Source of the DNA: Planctomycetia bacterium
Lineage (GTDB): Bacteria > Planctomycetota > Phycisphaerae > UBA1845 > Fen-1342
Direction: 5' to 3'
Length of the DNA stretch: 64,000 nucleotides
Assembly (NCBI GenBank): GCA_015709575.1
Contig: CP054190.1
Coordinates: 620,001-684,000 of the forward strand
Made by a program: the position numbers and the translations under genes. Shown one piece after another: positions 26,495 through 34,007 of this stretch; the first letter of the stretch is position 1; each line of letters begins with the position of its first letter. Under the pieces are notes generated by a model, which saw only the letters and a list, made by a program, of their open reading frames with translations, had not been told where the DNA came from and made no database searches.

Positions 26495-27871
26495 TTACTT
26501 TCGTCCCCCAATGATAGACCCCAGCGGCTCGGCCAGCGACGGCCGCCAGCCGAAGTACATTCCGCGGACGACGCCGTCGGGGTCAATCAGGCGGGTGCAG
26601 GGCAATTCAGGCGGCGGCGCCAGCGCCGCGAGTGAGTCGGCGTGGACGTGCAGCATCCCCGACGGCGCGGCGCGCATCGCACGGGCGGCCGGCTCCAGTT
26701 CCGGGTCGATGTTCAGGCCGATCAGCGTGATCGCGGGGGGGCGTTGCCCCGGGGTCGCCGCCGCCGCGGCGACGAGTTCGGCGCGAGTACGAATCAGCGC
26801 TTCAGGCATCTGGGCCGAGACGGGCTGGTGCATGCTCCAGAAGCACTCCAGCGTCCAACCACGGCGGGCCGTGGCGCTGTCGTGTGTCCGCCCCTCGGCA
26901 TCCTGCAGCGACCAGCCGGAGGCGGGGCGTCCGCGTTGGGCGTCGGCGTATCCGCGGAGACGTTGCAGCGTACCGGCTGCGTCGCGCATGCGGCGGGCGC
27001 GGGTGGCGGCGATGGCGTCGAAGGGGCTTTGGCCCCGGGCGGCCAGGTCGCGCCGCAGGGCGGCCCAGAGGCGCGAGTTCTCGGCGACGGCATCCTCGAC
27101 TCGCAGGGTTCCGCCGACGATCTCGTCGAGCAGCGCTTCCTGCCGTCGGGTCGCGCGGAGAAAAGACTCCGCCTCCTCGATTCGCAGCGCGCACCAGCCG
27201 GCGTCGTGGCGCATTCTGCGGCGCAGTGTGACCTGTGTCTCGCCTGTTGCGCCGTCGGCGGATGTGAATGTGCCGGCGGCGCGCTCGATCTGCCCGCGCG
27301 CGGCATCGAACTCGAACACGCCCCTGCGCGCGCTGCGCCCGGGAGCGGCCGGACCGGAGTTCGCGCTCTGAAACTCGATCCGGATCCGGTCGCTGGTGGC
27401 CCCGCCGCCGCCGGGGGCATCGGTACGCTCGGCGATGCGGCAGTCCAGCGCGAGGCGGCCGGGAACGGCGGTGGTGCGCCAGGCGCTGCGGTCGTCCAGC
27501 GGCGATTGGAGGATAGGGAGTACGTCGAAGAGGAAGTCCAGGTCGGCGGCGCTGCGGGCCATCTCGTTCGCGCCGGTCGGCAGGCCGCGCGCGTCCACGC
27601 GCAACAGCACGCCGCGGCTGACCGCGCCGCCGGCGTCCTCAGTCGTGTGACTCAGCAGTATTTGAAACTCACCGAAGCGAGAATCGAGGCACCACAGGTC
27701 GATTCGCTCGGTTGGCGCGGCCGGCGTGGCCCGGCCAGCGGTTCGTTCGGCGTCATGAACGGCGGTGACGCGACGGTCGTAAGTCAGCCAATCGCCGGTT
27801 TCGAAGCGGTAGCGCAGCAGGTCGGCGGCGTGTCCGGTCGAAGCGATTGTCAGAAGCAGGAGTGACGTCAT
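26495..27871 (-). CDS. Secreted protein with C-terminal thioredoxin-fold-like domain
   Basis: From ATG 27871 the protein has 458 residues and begins with a signal peptide MTSLLLLTIASTGHA-A, so this start is preferred to the GTG at 27997, which adds a Pro/Gly-rich tail. The middle (about 20-290) is a beta-rich region with no recognised motif. The last ~120 residues look like a TlpA/AhpC thioredoxin fold: WTLECFWSMHQPVSAQMPEAL, ITLIGLNIDPELEPAARAMRA, and CTRLIDPDGVVRGMYFGWRPSLAEPLGSII with the cis-Pro region. The CxxC pair is missing, so redox activity is unlikely and a binding role is more plausible. 68 nt separate it from the DUF1571 gene. Confidence 0.7.
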   Translation of the reverse strand: MTSLLLLTIASTGHAADLLRYRFETGDWLTYDRRVTAVHDAERTAGRATPAAPTERIDLWCLDSRFGEFQILLSHTTEDAGGAVSRGVLLRVDARGLPTGANEMARSAADLDFLFDVLPILQSPLDDRSAWRTTAVPGRLALDCRIAERTDAPGGGGATSDRIRIEFQSANSGPAAPGRSARRGVFEFDAARGQIERAAGTFTSADGATGETQVTLRRRMRHDAGWCALRIEEAESFLRATRRQEALLDEIVGGTLRVEDAVAENSRLWAALRRDLAARGQSPFDAIAATRARRMRDAAGTLQRLRGYADAQRGRPASGWSLQDAEGRTHDSATARRGWTLECFWSMHQPVSAQMPEALIRTRAELVAAAAATPGQRPPAITLIGLNIDPELEPAARAMRAAPSGMLHVHADSLAALAPPPELPCTRLIDPDGVVRGMYFGWRPSLAEPLGSIIGGRK

Positions 27872-28055
27872 CGCACCACGGGCGACGCCACGCAGATGTG
27901 TGTCGCCGCCAGCGGGCGCGGCGCATCGGGGCTCAGGCGCCGTGCGCGCTGCGCGTCCGGGACTGCTTGAACCGCCTGCATTGCCCATAGGATTCATAAC
28001 TTATCCGGCCCCGGGCAGCGTGGGGGCGCACTATCGCGCCGATTGCAGGCCGCCG

Positions 28056-28061
28056 TACAAT
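28056..28061 (+). promoter_or_regulatory. -10 box (TACAAT) and ribosome site of thyX
   Basis: TACAAT at 28056-28061, then GGAGGAG (28071-28077) and TTG at 28086. This gene has a short leader with a Shine-Dalgarno, unlike the leaderless genes. Both support the TTG start. Confidence 0.5.
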
Positions 28062-28085
28062 CGCCGGACCGGAGGAGCGCCACCC

Positions 28086-28856
28086 TTGAAGATCATTCTT
28101 GAGCCGCGTGTGCACGTCGTCGGTCGCCAAGTGACGGACGAAGCCGCTATCAATCGCTTTCTGGCGGAGAGCGGCGTGACGTGGGAGACCGACACGTCGG
28201 TGGGGGGCGAGCGCCTCTCGGAGGTGGCCGGCCGGGTCTGCTACATGTCCTTCGGCAAGGGCCGCAAGACGAATCACGAGTACCTGTCCAACATCATCGG
28301 CATGCAGCACGGCTCGGTGCTGGAGCACGCGGTCTGGAGCCTGCTGATCACCGGCGTGTCGCGGGCGTTCACGCACGAGCTGGTTCGGCATCGCGCCGGC
28401 TTCGGCTTTTCGCAGCTCTCGCAGCGCTATGTGGATGAGAGTACGGCCGACTTTGTCGAGCCGGATTGCATTGCCGCCGACGCGGAGATGCACACGGTAT
28501 GGCTCGAGTCGATCCGCCAGTCGCACGAGGCGTACTGCCGGCTGGTGCAGATGCTGGACCGGCGCTTTGCGAGCGAACCGTCGGCCACGCTGCGGCGGAA
28601 GCTGGCGCGCCAGGCGGCGCGGAGCGTGCTGCCCAACGCCACGGAGACGAAGATTTTTGTCACCGGCAACGCCCGCGCATGGCGGCATTTCATCGAGATG
28701 CGGGCCAGTGAGCACGCCGAAACGGAGATTCGCGCCGTGGCCGTCGCGGCGCTGACCGCGTTGCAGAAAGAATCGCCGAACCTGTTTGGCGATTATGAGT
28801 TTCGCACGTTGCCCGATGGGTCGAAGGTGGCGCATACCGAGAATCGCAAGGTCTGA
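28086..28856 (+). CDS. thyX: FAD-dependent thymidylate synthase ThyX
   Basis: Makes dTMP from dUMP using methylenetetrahydrofolate and FAD/NADPH, replacing ThyA. 256 residues from a TTG start with GGAGGAG 9 nt upstream. The frame is open back to 27900 but that part has no family similarity. The ThyX motif appears as ELVRHRAGFGFSQLSQRYV, with one more residue between RHR and the following Ser than the textbook RHRx7S, a variant seen in longer ThyX proteins. Other matches are NHEYLSNIIGMQHGSVLEHAVWSLLITGVSRAF, LPNATETKIFVTGNARAWRHFIEMRASEHAETEIR. It is the only thymidylate synthase seen here and probably essential. Confidence 0.95.
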   Translation: MKIILEPRVHVVGRQVTDEAAINRFLAESGVTWETDTSVGGERLSEVAGRVCYMSFGKGRKTNHEYLSNIIGMQHGSVLEHAVWSLLITGVSRAFTHELVRHRAGFGFSQLSQRYVDESTADFVEPDCIAADAEMHTVWLESIRQSHEAYCRLVQMLDRRFASEPSATLRRKLARQAARSVLPNATETKIFVTGNARAWRHFIEMRASEHAETEIRAVAVAALTALQKESPNLFGDYEFRTLPDGSKVAHTENRKV

Positions 28857-29107
28857 GCGACGGCAGCCGGGGGGTGTCCTGTTTCTCCGAAAGCGGGACG
28901 GTGCGCCGTGCGTAATGCGTCGTGTGTAGGCGGGTGCTGAGCGCAGCGAAGCCTGGTGCTACGCGCAGTGAATCCCGGCGATTCTGATGTCCGGGGCGGG
29001 GTTATAGGAGCGCGCGCGGAATCACCGTGGGGAGCGAGCGGAAGATCGCTGGGCCTCGCGTTGCTCGACACCAGCCTACTGAGGGGCGGCACGAGCGTGG
29101 CAAGGGG

Positions 29108-29131
29108 GGCACGAGCCGACGGACTCGTGCC
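29108..29131. repeat. Hairpin GGCACGAG...CTCGTGCC
   Basis: Perfect 8-bp inverted repeat with an 8-nt loop. The sequence GGCACGAG also occurs just upstream (29088-29095) as a single arm, suggesting a partial second copy. Position between convergent genes would suit a terminator-like structure, but there is no T run. Confidence 0.6.
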
Positions 29132-29249
29132 GCACCAAGAGGTTTGGCTGCAACAAATCGCGATGAGGGGTTCAATAAGAGCGGACGCCGTCGAACGCGC
29201 TGTGTCCGCGTGCGACGGCGTTCGACTTTGTGACGCACTGCGCTTCAAG

Positions 29250-29325
29250 TCGACTGCGGCCGGTCGATGCGATTGCAGTCGGTCGAAGCGATTGCAGCCT
29301 GTTGAAGCGATTGCGGCCGGTCAAC
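29250..29325. repeat. 19-bp tandem repeats (four units)
   Basis: Contiguous units at 29250, 29269, 29288 and 29307, consensus GCGATTGCAGCCGGTCGAA. Units 2-4 start with GCGATTGC exactly. 19 is not a multiple of three and the frame is not kept, so it is not coding. It lies just downstream of the sigma factor gene. Confidence 0.85.
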
Positions 29326-29387
29326 CCGCGCGTGGATCAACTCACGGTTGGGTCAACCCGCGGCACGATCGTCCACCTGCCGCGGCG

Positions 29388-30164
29388 TCAGGCGACCATG
29401 TCGCAGGGCACGTCGGCGAAGCGGGTGCGGAGCTGATCGACGATGTCCGCGTGGCGCTGGCAGACGCGCGACTCGCTGACGCCCAGCACCTGGCCGATCT
29501 CGGCCATGGTGAGCTTTTCGTAGTAGTAGAGGGTGATGATGAGGCGGTCCTGTTCCTTCAATCCGCGGGTCAGGTACTCGCGGATCAGTTCGCGCTCTGT
29601 GTGATGAACCGGACCGGGATTGGGATCGGCGGGCACGAGCGAGGCGACGCGTGAGTCGTCGAAGCGCTCGGTCGCGGACTCGAGCGGCACGCAGTGCGAA
29701 GCGAGCACCGTTTTCTTCATCTTGACGAACTTGCCGTGGGAGAGGCCCATTCGCTTGGCGACTTCGACGGAGGTGGCAGGATGGCCGGCCTCGGCCTGGT
29801 AGCGCTCTTCGACGGAGTTCATGGTGCGCTCGAAATTGCGCCCGCTGCGGCCGAGCGGGTCGATTTCGCGCTGCCAGTCACGAATGGCGCCGACAATGCG
29901 CTGCCGGCAGTAGGTCTCGAACTTCACCCCGCGGGCCGGATCAAAGGCCGACACCGCCGCAATCAGGCCGTCATACCCCGCGCTGGCCAATTCATCCGCC
30001 GACACCCGCGGCCAAAGCCTGCGCGCCATGATCTCGGCGAGCTTGTTGACGATTCCGACATAGTGCTCGACGAGTTGGTTGCGGTAGGTGACGCTGCGGG
30101 TGCGATGAAACTTCTTCCAGACGGATTCGATGTCAGCTCGTTGCCGCGGGACGGTGGTGGTCAT
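29388..30164 (-). CDS. RNA polymerase sigma factor, FliA/WhiG (sigma-28) family
   Basis: 258 residues. Region 2 is RNQLVEHYVGIVNKLAEIMARRLWP...DELASAGYDGLIAAVSAFDPARGVKFETYCRQRIVGAIRDWQRE; region 3 follows (TSVEVAKRMGLSHGKFVKM); region 4 is the helix-turn-helix EQDRLIITLYYYEKLTMAEIGQVLGVSESRVCQRHADIVDQLR. There is no region 1. Members redirect RNA polymerase to flagellar, developmental or stress genes. No flagellar genes or anti-sigma FlgM are nearby, so its regulon is unknown. ATG 30164 has CAGGAG at about 8 nt. The 5' region is strikingly AT-rich, which fits a strongly regulated promoter. Confidence 0.95.
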   Translation of the reverse strand: MTTTVPRQRADIESVWKKFHRTRSVTYRNQLVEHYVGIVNKLAEIMARRLWPRVSADELASAGYDGLIAAVSAFDPARGVKFETYCRQRIVGAIRDWQREIDPLGRSGRNFERTMNSVEERYQAEAGHPATSVEVAKRMGLSHGKFVKMKKTVLASHCVPLESATERFDDSRVASLVPADPNPGPVHHTERELIREYLTRGLKEQDRLIITLYYYEKLTMAEIGQVLGVSESRVCQRHADIVDQLRTRFADVPCDMVA

Positions 30165-30624
30165 CAGACCGGCTCCTGCAAGTGTCGATCGGCGAGATGG
30201 GGAGGGCCGACGCGACTGCCTCTCCTGTTGGAACGCAGGGTTTATCGATCCGGCCTATATTGCCTCTTTACTCAATTAATTGACCGTGAACGATACCGAT
30301 AGTTTATCTAATTTACTACAAAATCGTGATTATGGCGCAAGTCGTTCCGAATGCGAGGCTTCGGAGCGGCTGCGGTGCTGGACGGTGGCTCAACTTTTTT
30401 TGTGCAATCCTGGTAATGCGGCTCAAGTTTTGGCGCAGGCGGCGGAGCGGCTGGATTTGGGAGGGGCTCGACCGGCAAGCAGGCAGGCTGGGGTGGCCCG
30501 GGGCGGCGTACAGCAGGGACGGGGGCCAGCCGTTACTACGGCCGCAACCGCCCGGCCCCGGCTGCAACAACCGGCTGCGATGCGATCGATGCGGGCAGTG
30601 CGGGGTCAGCGCCGCGGTGCCGCT
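30165..30624. other. Intergenic region with AT-rich promoter patch
   Basis: 460 bp without a gene. Bases 30245-30345 are far richer in A+T than anything around (for example CTCAATTAATTGA and TTTATCTAATTTACTACAAAAT) and lie 80-180 bp upstream of the sigma factor start on the minus strand. TCAATTAATTGA (30272-30283) is a perfect 12-bp palindrome. I infer a regulatory region, with no identified factor. Confidence 0.5.
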
Positions 30625-32283
30625 TCATCGGCCTTCCAGGGCCGCGTCGTCGCCGCTTTCCGTCGGAACCAGGCACGGGCGCTTGTACTGCTCGGCGGTC
30701 GCTCCCTGACGAGCGACCAGCCGCGCATCCATCGCGGTAAACACAGCGTGCGGGAGCGTTCGGACGGAAATCCGTCCGAGCCGCCCGCCCTCGCGCCGCC
30801 CGGCGTACTCCGTGTTTTGTCGCCCCAGCTCCCGATCGACCGCGGAGCCGAGGTCGGGGTGATCGGAGGACGTTGAGAGTCTGTAGAAGGGTGGGTCGTC
30901 CCAGACGGGGGCGAGCATGAAGTCCGGAGTGGGGATTCCGAGCGAATCGGATGCGGCGGCGACTGCGGCGACGACCTGGTTTTCGGTGAGCTTCTCCCCC
31001 GCGACGCTCGAGACGCGGCCGGCGCGATGCAGAAACTCGATCAGCGGCGACGCCCCCCACCAGCCGTGCACGCGCACTACGTCGTCCAGCCGGTAGCGCA
31101 GCAGGCCGGTGGTGTTTGAGAGGATCACGACGTAGTCGCGGCCTACCTCCAGCTCGCGCGGCGCGAGGGTCGGAAGGGCGCGGTTCGTCGGCGCCTGCCC
31201 GGCGGACTCGATCGGCAGAAACTCGAAGACGGCGCTGGTCACGTCCAGCACGCCGACCGGCGTGTTGTCGTCGAGCGGCAGGCTGACGCGGCCCTCGCTG
31301 GCCAGCAGGCCGACGTCGCGGATGGGGAGGTTGCCGTACCACTCGCGTACGCGAGGCAGGTAGTGGGCCATGCTGCCGCCGGTCCAGCAGGCGACGAAGG
31401 ACATCCGCCAGTAATCGCGCGGACAGAGCACGCCGTGCTCGCTGCGCAGGCGCTCCAGGCGCTGCGCGGCGGCAGGATCCGGTCGAAGGTGCGCGGTCAG
31501 AGCCTTGCGAAGCGGCTCATCCGGCCCGAGGTCGATGCCCAGTGATCCATCGCGCACGTCGCGGATGATGGCTTCACTTTGTTCGTCCGCCAGCCGCGCC
31601 AGTTGCACGAGCGTGGCGGGATTGGCGGTGACGGCGAAGGCCACGTCGCGGGCGATGCCGCTGCGCATCAGCACGTACTGGCGGGTGCGGGTGTCGCGGA
31701 TCGCGGCGATGGTCGGGGTTCCGACGTAGAAGCGGCGGACGATGCGCTTCTGCGAGCGGGCCAGCAGGCCGGTAATCGCGCCGCAGGGGGTGCCGCCGGG
31801 CGTGCGCGACTCGTCGAAGCGGCCGCTGCTTTGCAGGATGGGGCGCAGCACGGCGTCCGGGTGGTCGAGCAGCATCTTGAGGCCGAAGGTGTTCCAGCCG
31901 CGGCGGTAGTCGGCGATGAAGGCCGGGGTGACGGGGATCAGCTTGGTTCGGGCGGTCGTGCCGCTGCTGGTGGCGAACATGCGCGGGGCGGCGCGACGCG
32001 CGAGCAGCGCGGCGACGTCGCCGTCGGCGACGCGCTCGAGCACCGGGCGGAGGTCTTCGTAGGTGTGCAGCGGCAGGGCCGACTTCAGATCGGCGGGCGT
32101 GCGGACGGCGGTAAGGCGGTGCTCGTTCCAGAACCGGCTGCCACGAACCTGTTCCAGCGCCCGTTGCAGCGCATGCTGCTGGGCGCGCTCGATGTCGGCG
32201 CAGGCGCGCTCAAAGTTGCGAAAGGTGCGCCGCGCGTGGTGAAAGGCGACGCGCGCGAGGATGCGTTCGATCAGCGTGGGCAT
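30625..32283 (-). CDS. GH3 auxin-responsive-promoter family protein (acyl-adenylate/acyl-amido synthetase-like)
   Basis: 552 residues from ATG 32283, chosen because the longer start at 32352 would overlap the upstream hydrolase. GH3 enzymes adenylate a carboxylate and join it to an amino acid. Visible motifs are the ATP-binding SSGTTARTKLIPVTPAF (about 105-121), the CPRDYWRMSFVACWTGGSMAHYLP segment, LLASEGRVSLP, a TTGLLRYRLDDVVRVHGW block, and FLHRAGRVSSVAGEKLTENQV with the conserved GEK. All main GH3 motifs are present, so activity is plausible. The natural substrate in bacteria is unknown. It follows an alpha/beta hydrolase gene by 37 nt and they are probably one operon. Confidence 0.9.
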   Translation of the reverse strand: MPTLIERILARVAFHHARRTFRNFERACADIERAQQHALQRALEQVRGSRFWNEHRLTAVRTPADLKSALPLHTYEDLRPVLERVADGDVAALLARRAAPRMFATSSGTTARTKLIPVTPAFIADYRRGWNTFGLKMLLDHPDAVLRPILQSSGRFDESRTPGGTPCGAITGLLARSQKRIVRRFYVGTPTIAAIRDTRTRQYVLMRSGIARDVAFAVTANPATLVQLARLADEQSEAIIRDVRDGSLGIDLGPDEPLRKALTAHLRPDPAAAQRLERLRSEHGVLCPRDYWRMSFVACWTGGSMAHYLPRVREWYGNLPIRDVGLLASEGRVSLPLDDNTPVGVLDVTSAVFEFLPIESAGQAPTNRALPTLAPRELEVGRDYVVILSNTTGLLRYRLDDVVRVHGWWGASPLIEFLHRAGRVSSVAGEKLTENQVVAAVAAASDSLGIPTPDFMLAPVWDDPPFYRLSTSSDHPDLGSAVDRELGRQNTEYAGRREGGRLGRISVRTLPHAVFTAMDARLVARQGATAEQYKRPCLVPTESGDDAALEGR

Positions 32284-32320
32284 GGGCGATTGCCGCGGCG
32301 GACTCGGGTGCGAAGGACGT

Positions 32321-33364
32321 TCATGCGCTGGCGCGCTGCGGGGGCAGGGCATCGCCGCGCCCGGCGGGTGCGGGGATGCCGGCCAGGTGGCGGTCGAAGA
32401 AATCGAGCGTCATGGCGGCGTACTGCTGCGGGTGCATGACCGCGGCCTGGTTGTGACGCGCGCCGGGGGCGATCCAGAGCGCCTTGGGCTGGCCGGCCAG
32501 GGCGTAGAGCATGCGGCTTTGCTCGACGGGGAGGTAGGAATCGCGCTCGCCGTGGATGAAGAGCGTCGGGCGCGGCTTCATCTGCTGGATAGCCTTGCGG
32601 ACCGAGGGAAAGCGGCAGCGGAACTCACGCTGCGCGAAGCGGATCATCACCCACCGCAGGAAGCGCCAGAAGGCCGGGTGGTGATTTTCATACACGACGC
32701 GGACGCGGGCGAAGATGTAGGCCCAGCGCTTCATGAAATACTCGATGGTCGTGTCGGTGCTGAACGCGCCGTCGGCGACGACGGTTCGGACGCGGGGGTC
32801 CTCGGCGGCCAGCAGCAGTCCGGCACACGCGCCGCGCGAGATGCCGAACAGGCCGACCTGCGGCGGCAGGCGGCGCTCCTCGAGCGACGCGGCGGCGAAG
32901 GCGATCGCGCCGCGGATGTCGGACAGCTCGCGGTCGGTGACCCATTGGCGCGGCGTGTAGCCGGGCTCATCGGGGGAGTCGCCGTGACCGCGGAAGTCGA
33001 AAGTGAGCACGTCGTAGCCGGCCTGCACCAGCGGGCGGCAGTAGCGGGCGCAGGAGTGCATGTCGGAGCAGAATTCGTGAGCGAAGAGGATCATGCCGCG
33101 GCGCGGCACCTCGGCGGCGGCGCGGATCATCATGCCGGCCAGCGGCAGGCCGTCATAGGCCGGAAAGGTGACGGCGTCGCCGGTGAGGCGCTCGTAGTCG
33201 AGCGGGTTGCGGGTCATGGGCGGCTGCGTGGTGCGGAGGATGTTCAGGGAGATGCGGACGTACTTGAGGAGCACCAGCAACGGCAGAAAGACCAGCGCCA
33301 CCGCGGTCAGGGTGATGACCACGATGGCCCAGTTGCGGATCAGCGCGCCGATCAGGTTTTCCAT
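32321..33364 (-). CDS. Membrane-anchored alpha/beta hydrolase
   Basis: 347 residues with an N-terminal membrane helix (NWAIVVITLTAVALVFLPLLVLL, about 10-33) and then a hydrolase fold: oxyanion region GMILFAHEFCSDMHSCARY, FDFRGHGDSPD, nucleophile elbow LFGISRGACAG (Ser in GxSxG), acid/His region LFIHGERDSYLPVEQSRMLY and the His in PGARHNQAAVMHP. A complete Ser-Asp-His triad is thus plausible. The SSGHGDS-type loop and broad shape match the esterase/dipeptidyl-peptidase-like hydrolases. The substrate is unknown. Because the GH3 gene follows at once, it may hydrolyse esters or amides related to the GH3 product; that link is inference. Confidence 0.85.
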   Translation of the reverse strand: MENLIGALIRNWAIVVITLTAVALVFLPLLVLLKYVRISLNILRTTQPPMTRNPLDYERLTGDAVTFPAYDGLPLAGMMIRAAAEVPRRGMILFAHEFCSDMHSCARYCRPLVQAGYDVLTFDFRGHGDSPDEPGYTPRQWVTDRELSDIRGAIAFAAASLEERRLPPQVGLFGISRGACAGLLLAAEDPRVRTVVADGAFSTDTTIEYFMKRWAYIFARVRVVYENHHPAFWRFLRWVMIRFAQREFRCRFPSVRKAIQQMKPRPTLFIHGERDSYLPVEQSRMLYALAGQPKALWIAPGARHNQAAVMHPQQYAAMTLDFFDRHLAGIPAPAGRGDALPPQRASA

Positions 33365-33545
33365 GGTCGCGGCTGCCTTCCGTGCGTCGCGGGTGCGCTG
33401 GGGGATGTGCCCACGGGTTTTCCTCGGCAGGGCGCCCGCTGTCCGCCGATCGGACTATACGCGCGGCGGGGCGGGGGGGACAGGGCGGGGGTGCGGTGCG
33501 CTGCGCAAGAGCGGCGGCATCAGGCGGGAAGGACTCCCGCGACCG

Positions 33546-33618
33546 GGTGCGAGAAAAGATTCTCGCACCAGCGGAGAAGGGATCCCCGCGACCGGGTGCG
33601 AGATAGGATTCTCGCACC
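33546..33618. repeat. Two GGTGCGAGA hairpins, 49-bp period
   Basis: GGTGCGAGAA-AAGA-TTCTCGCACC (33546-33569, 10-bp stem) and GGTGCGAGATAGGATTCTCGCACC (33595-33618), each preceded by CCGCGACCG. A related copy lies at 54222-54244. Confidence 0.85.
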
Positions 33619-33697
33619 AGCGAGTGCTCGCGTCAGCGGACTGTCGCATCGGCGGTCGCGAAGACACTGCGCATGAGCAGGGGTACGGGGGGCGACG

Positions 33698-33732
33698 GGT
33701 GGCATGCTTTCGCGGTACTCCGCGTAGGCATG
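33698..33732. repeat. REP-like stem-loop (copy A)
   Basis: GGGTGGCATGC-TTTCGCGG-TACT-CCGCGTAGGCATGC: a stem of about 13 bp with mismatches and a TACT loop. Nearly identical, in reverse complement, to 54062-54098 some 20 kb away. Confidence 0.8.
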
Positions 33733-33789
33733 CATCGGGGCTGATCGAGAGCGGTGGCACGGGGCGGGCGGCGCGGCGGTTCTGTCGGG

Positions 33790-33795
33790 TATTAT
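33790..33795 (+). promoter_or_regulatory. -10 box (TATTAT) of the aminotransferase gene
   Basis: TATTAT in GGGTATTATTCCGG. It would give a leader of about 200 nt containing the 27-bp and 20-bp repeats. Confidence 0.4.
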
Positions 33796-33821
33796 TCCGG
33801 CCGGCGCGTGTCGAGGACAAG

Positions 33822-33875
33822 CCGCGCTGGACGTCGATGGCGGGTGGTCCGCGCTGGACGCCGAATGAGGGCCGT
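33822..33875. repeat. 27-bp direct duplication
   Basis: Units at 33822-33848 and 33849-33875 both begin CCGCGCTGGACG and share most other positions; a third unit seems to start with CCGCGCC at 33876. Confidence 0.75.
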
Positions 33876-33882
33876 CCGCGCC

Positions 33883-34002
33883 CTATCGCGATCGGGGAAG
33901 CCAACTCGCGACAAGGAACGCTAAGCCGCCGCAATGGACGCTAGAACGCAACTAGGGAAACTCAGCCGCCACAACAGAAGCTGAATCGCGACAAGGGAAG
34001 CT
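33883..34002 (+). repeat. 20-bp tandem repeats (six units) in the aminotransferase leader
   Basis: Six exactly 20-nt units at 33883, 33903, 33923, 33943, 33963 and 33983, consensus NANYCGCNACAAGGGAAGCT. The array ends 5 nt before the ATG at 34008, and each unit carries a purine-rich GGGAAGCT, so the last unit supplies the ribosome-binding region. It is non-coding, since 20 is not a multiple of three. Confidence 0.85.
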
Positions 34003-34007
34003 CGATC

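Larger units (their letters stand above)
28857..29387. other. Intergenic region with several repeat types
   Basis: 530 bp without a gene. It contains a 30-bp segment (29050-29079) matching the 40.1-kb duplication at 28 of 30 bases, an 8-bp-stem hairpin GGCACGAG...CTCGTGCC (29108-29131), and a 19-bp tandem array (29250-29325). Confidence 0.7.
33365..34007. other. Intergenic region rich in hairpins and tandem repeats, including the aminotransferase leader
   Basis: 640 bp with no gene. It holds two GGTGCGAGA hairpins (33546-33618), one REP-like stem-loop (33698-33732) matching the 54-kb region in reverse, a TATTAT -10 box (33790-33795), a 27-bp direct duplication (33822-33875) and six 20-bp tandem units (33883-34002). 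Confidence 0.75.

Noticed and set aside
27900-28085. Extended N-terminus of ThyX
   Set aside because: The TTG at 28086 has a Shine-Dalgarno and -10 box and begins the conserved fold.
28857-29387. Cobalamin, SAM or other known riboswitch near thyX, homocysteine methyltransferase or the BtuF-like gene
   Set aside because: I looked for the conserved core of these classes upstream of the genes and saw none.
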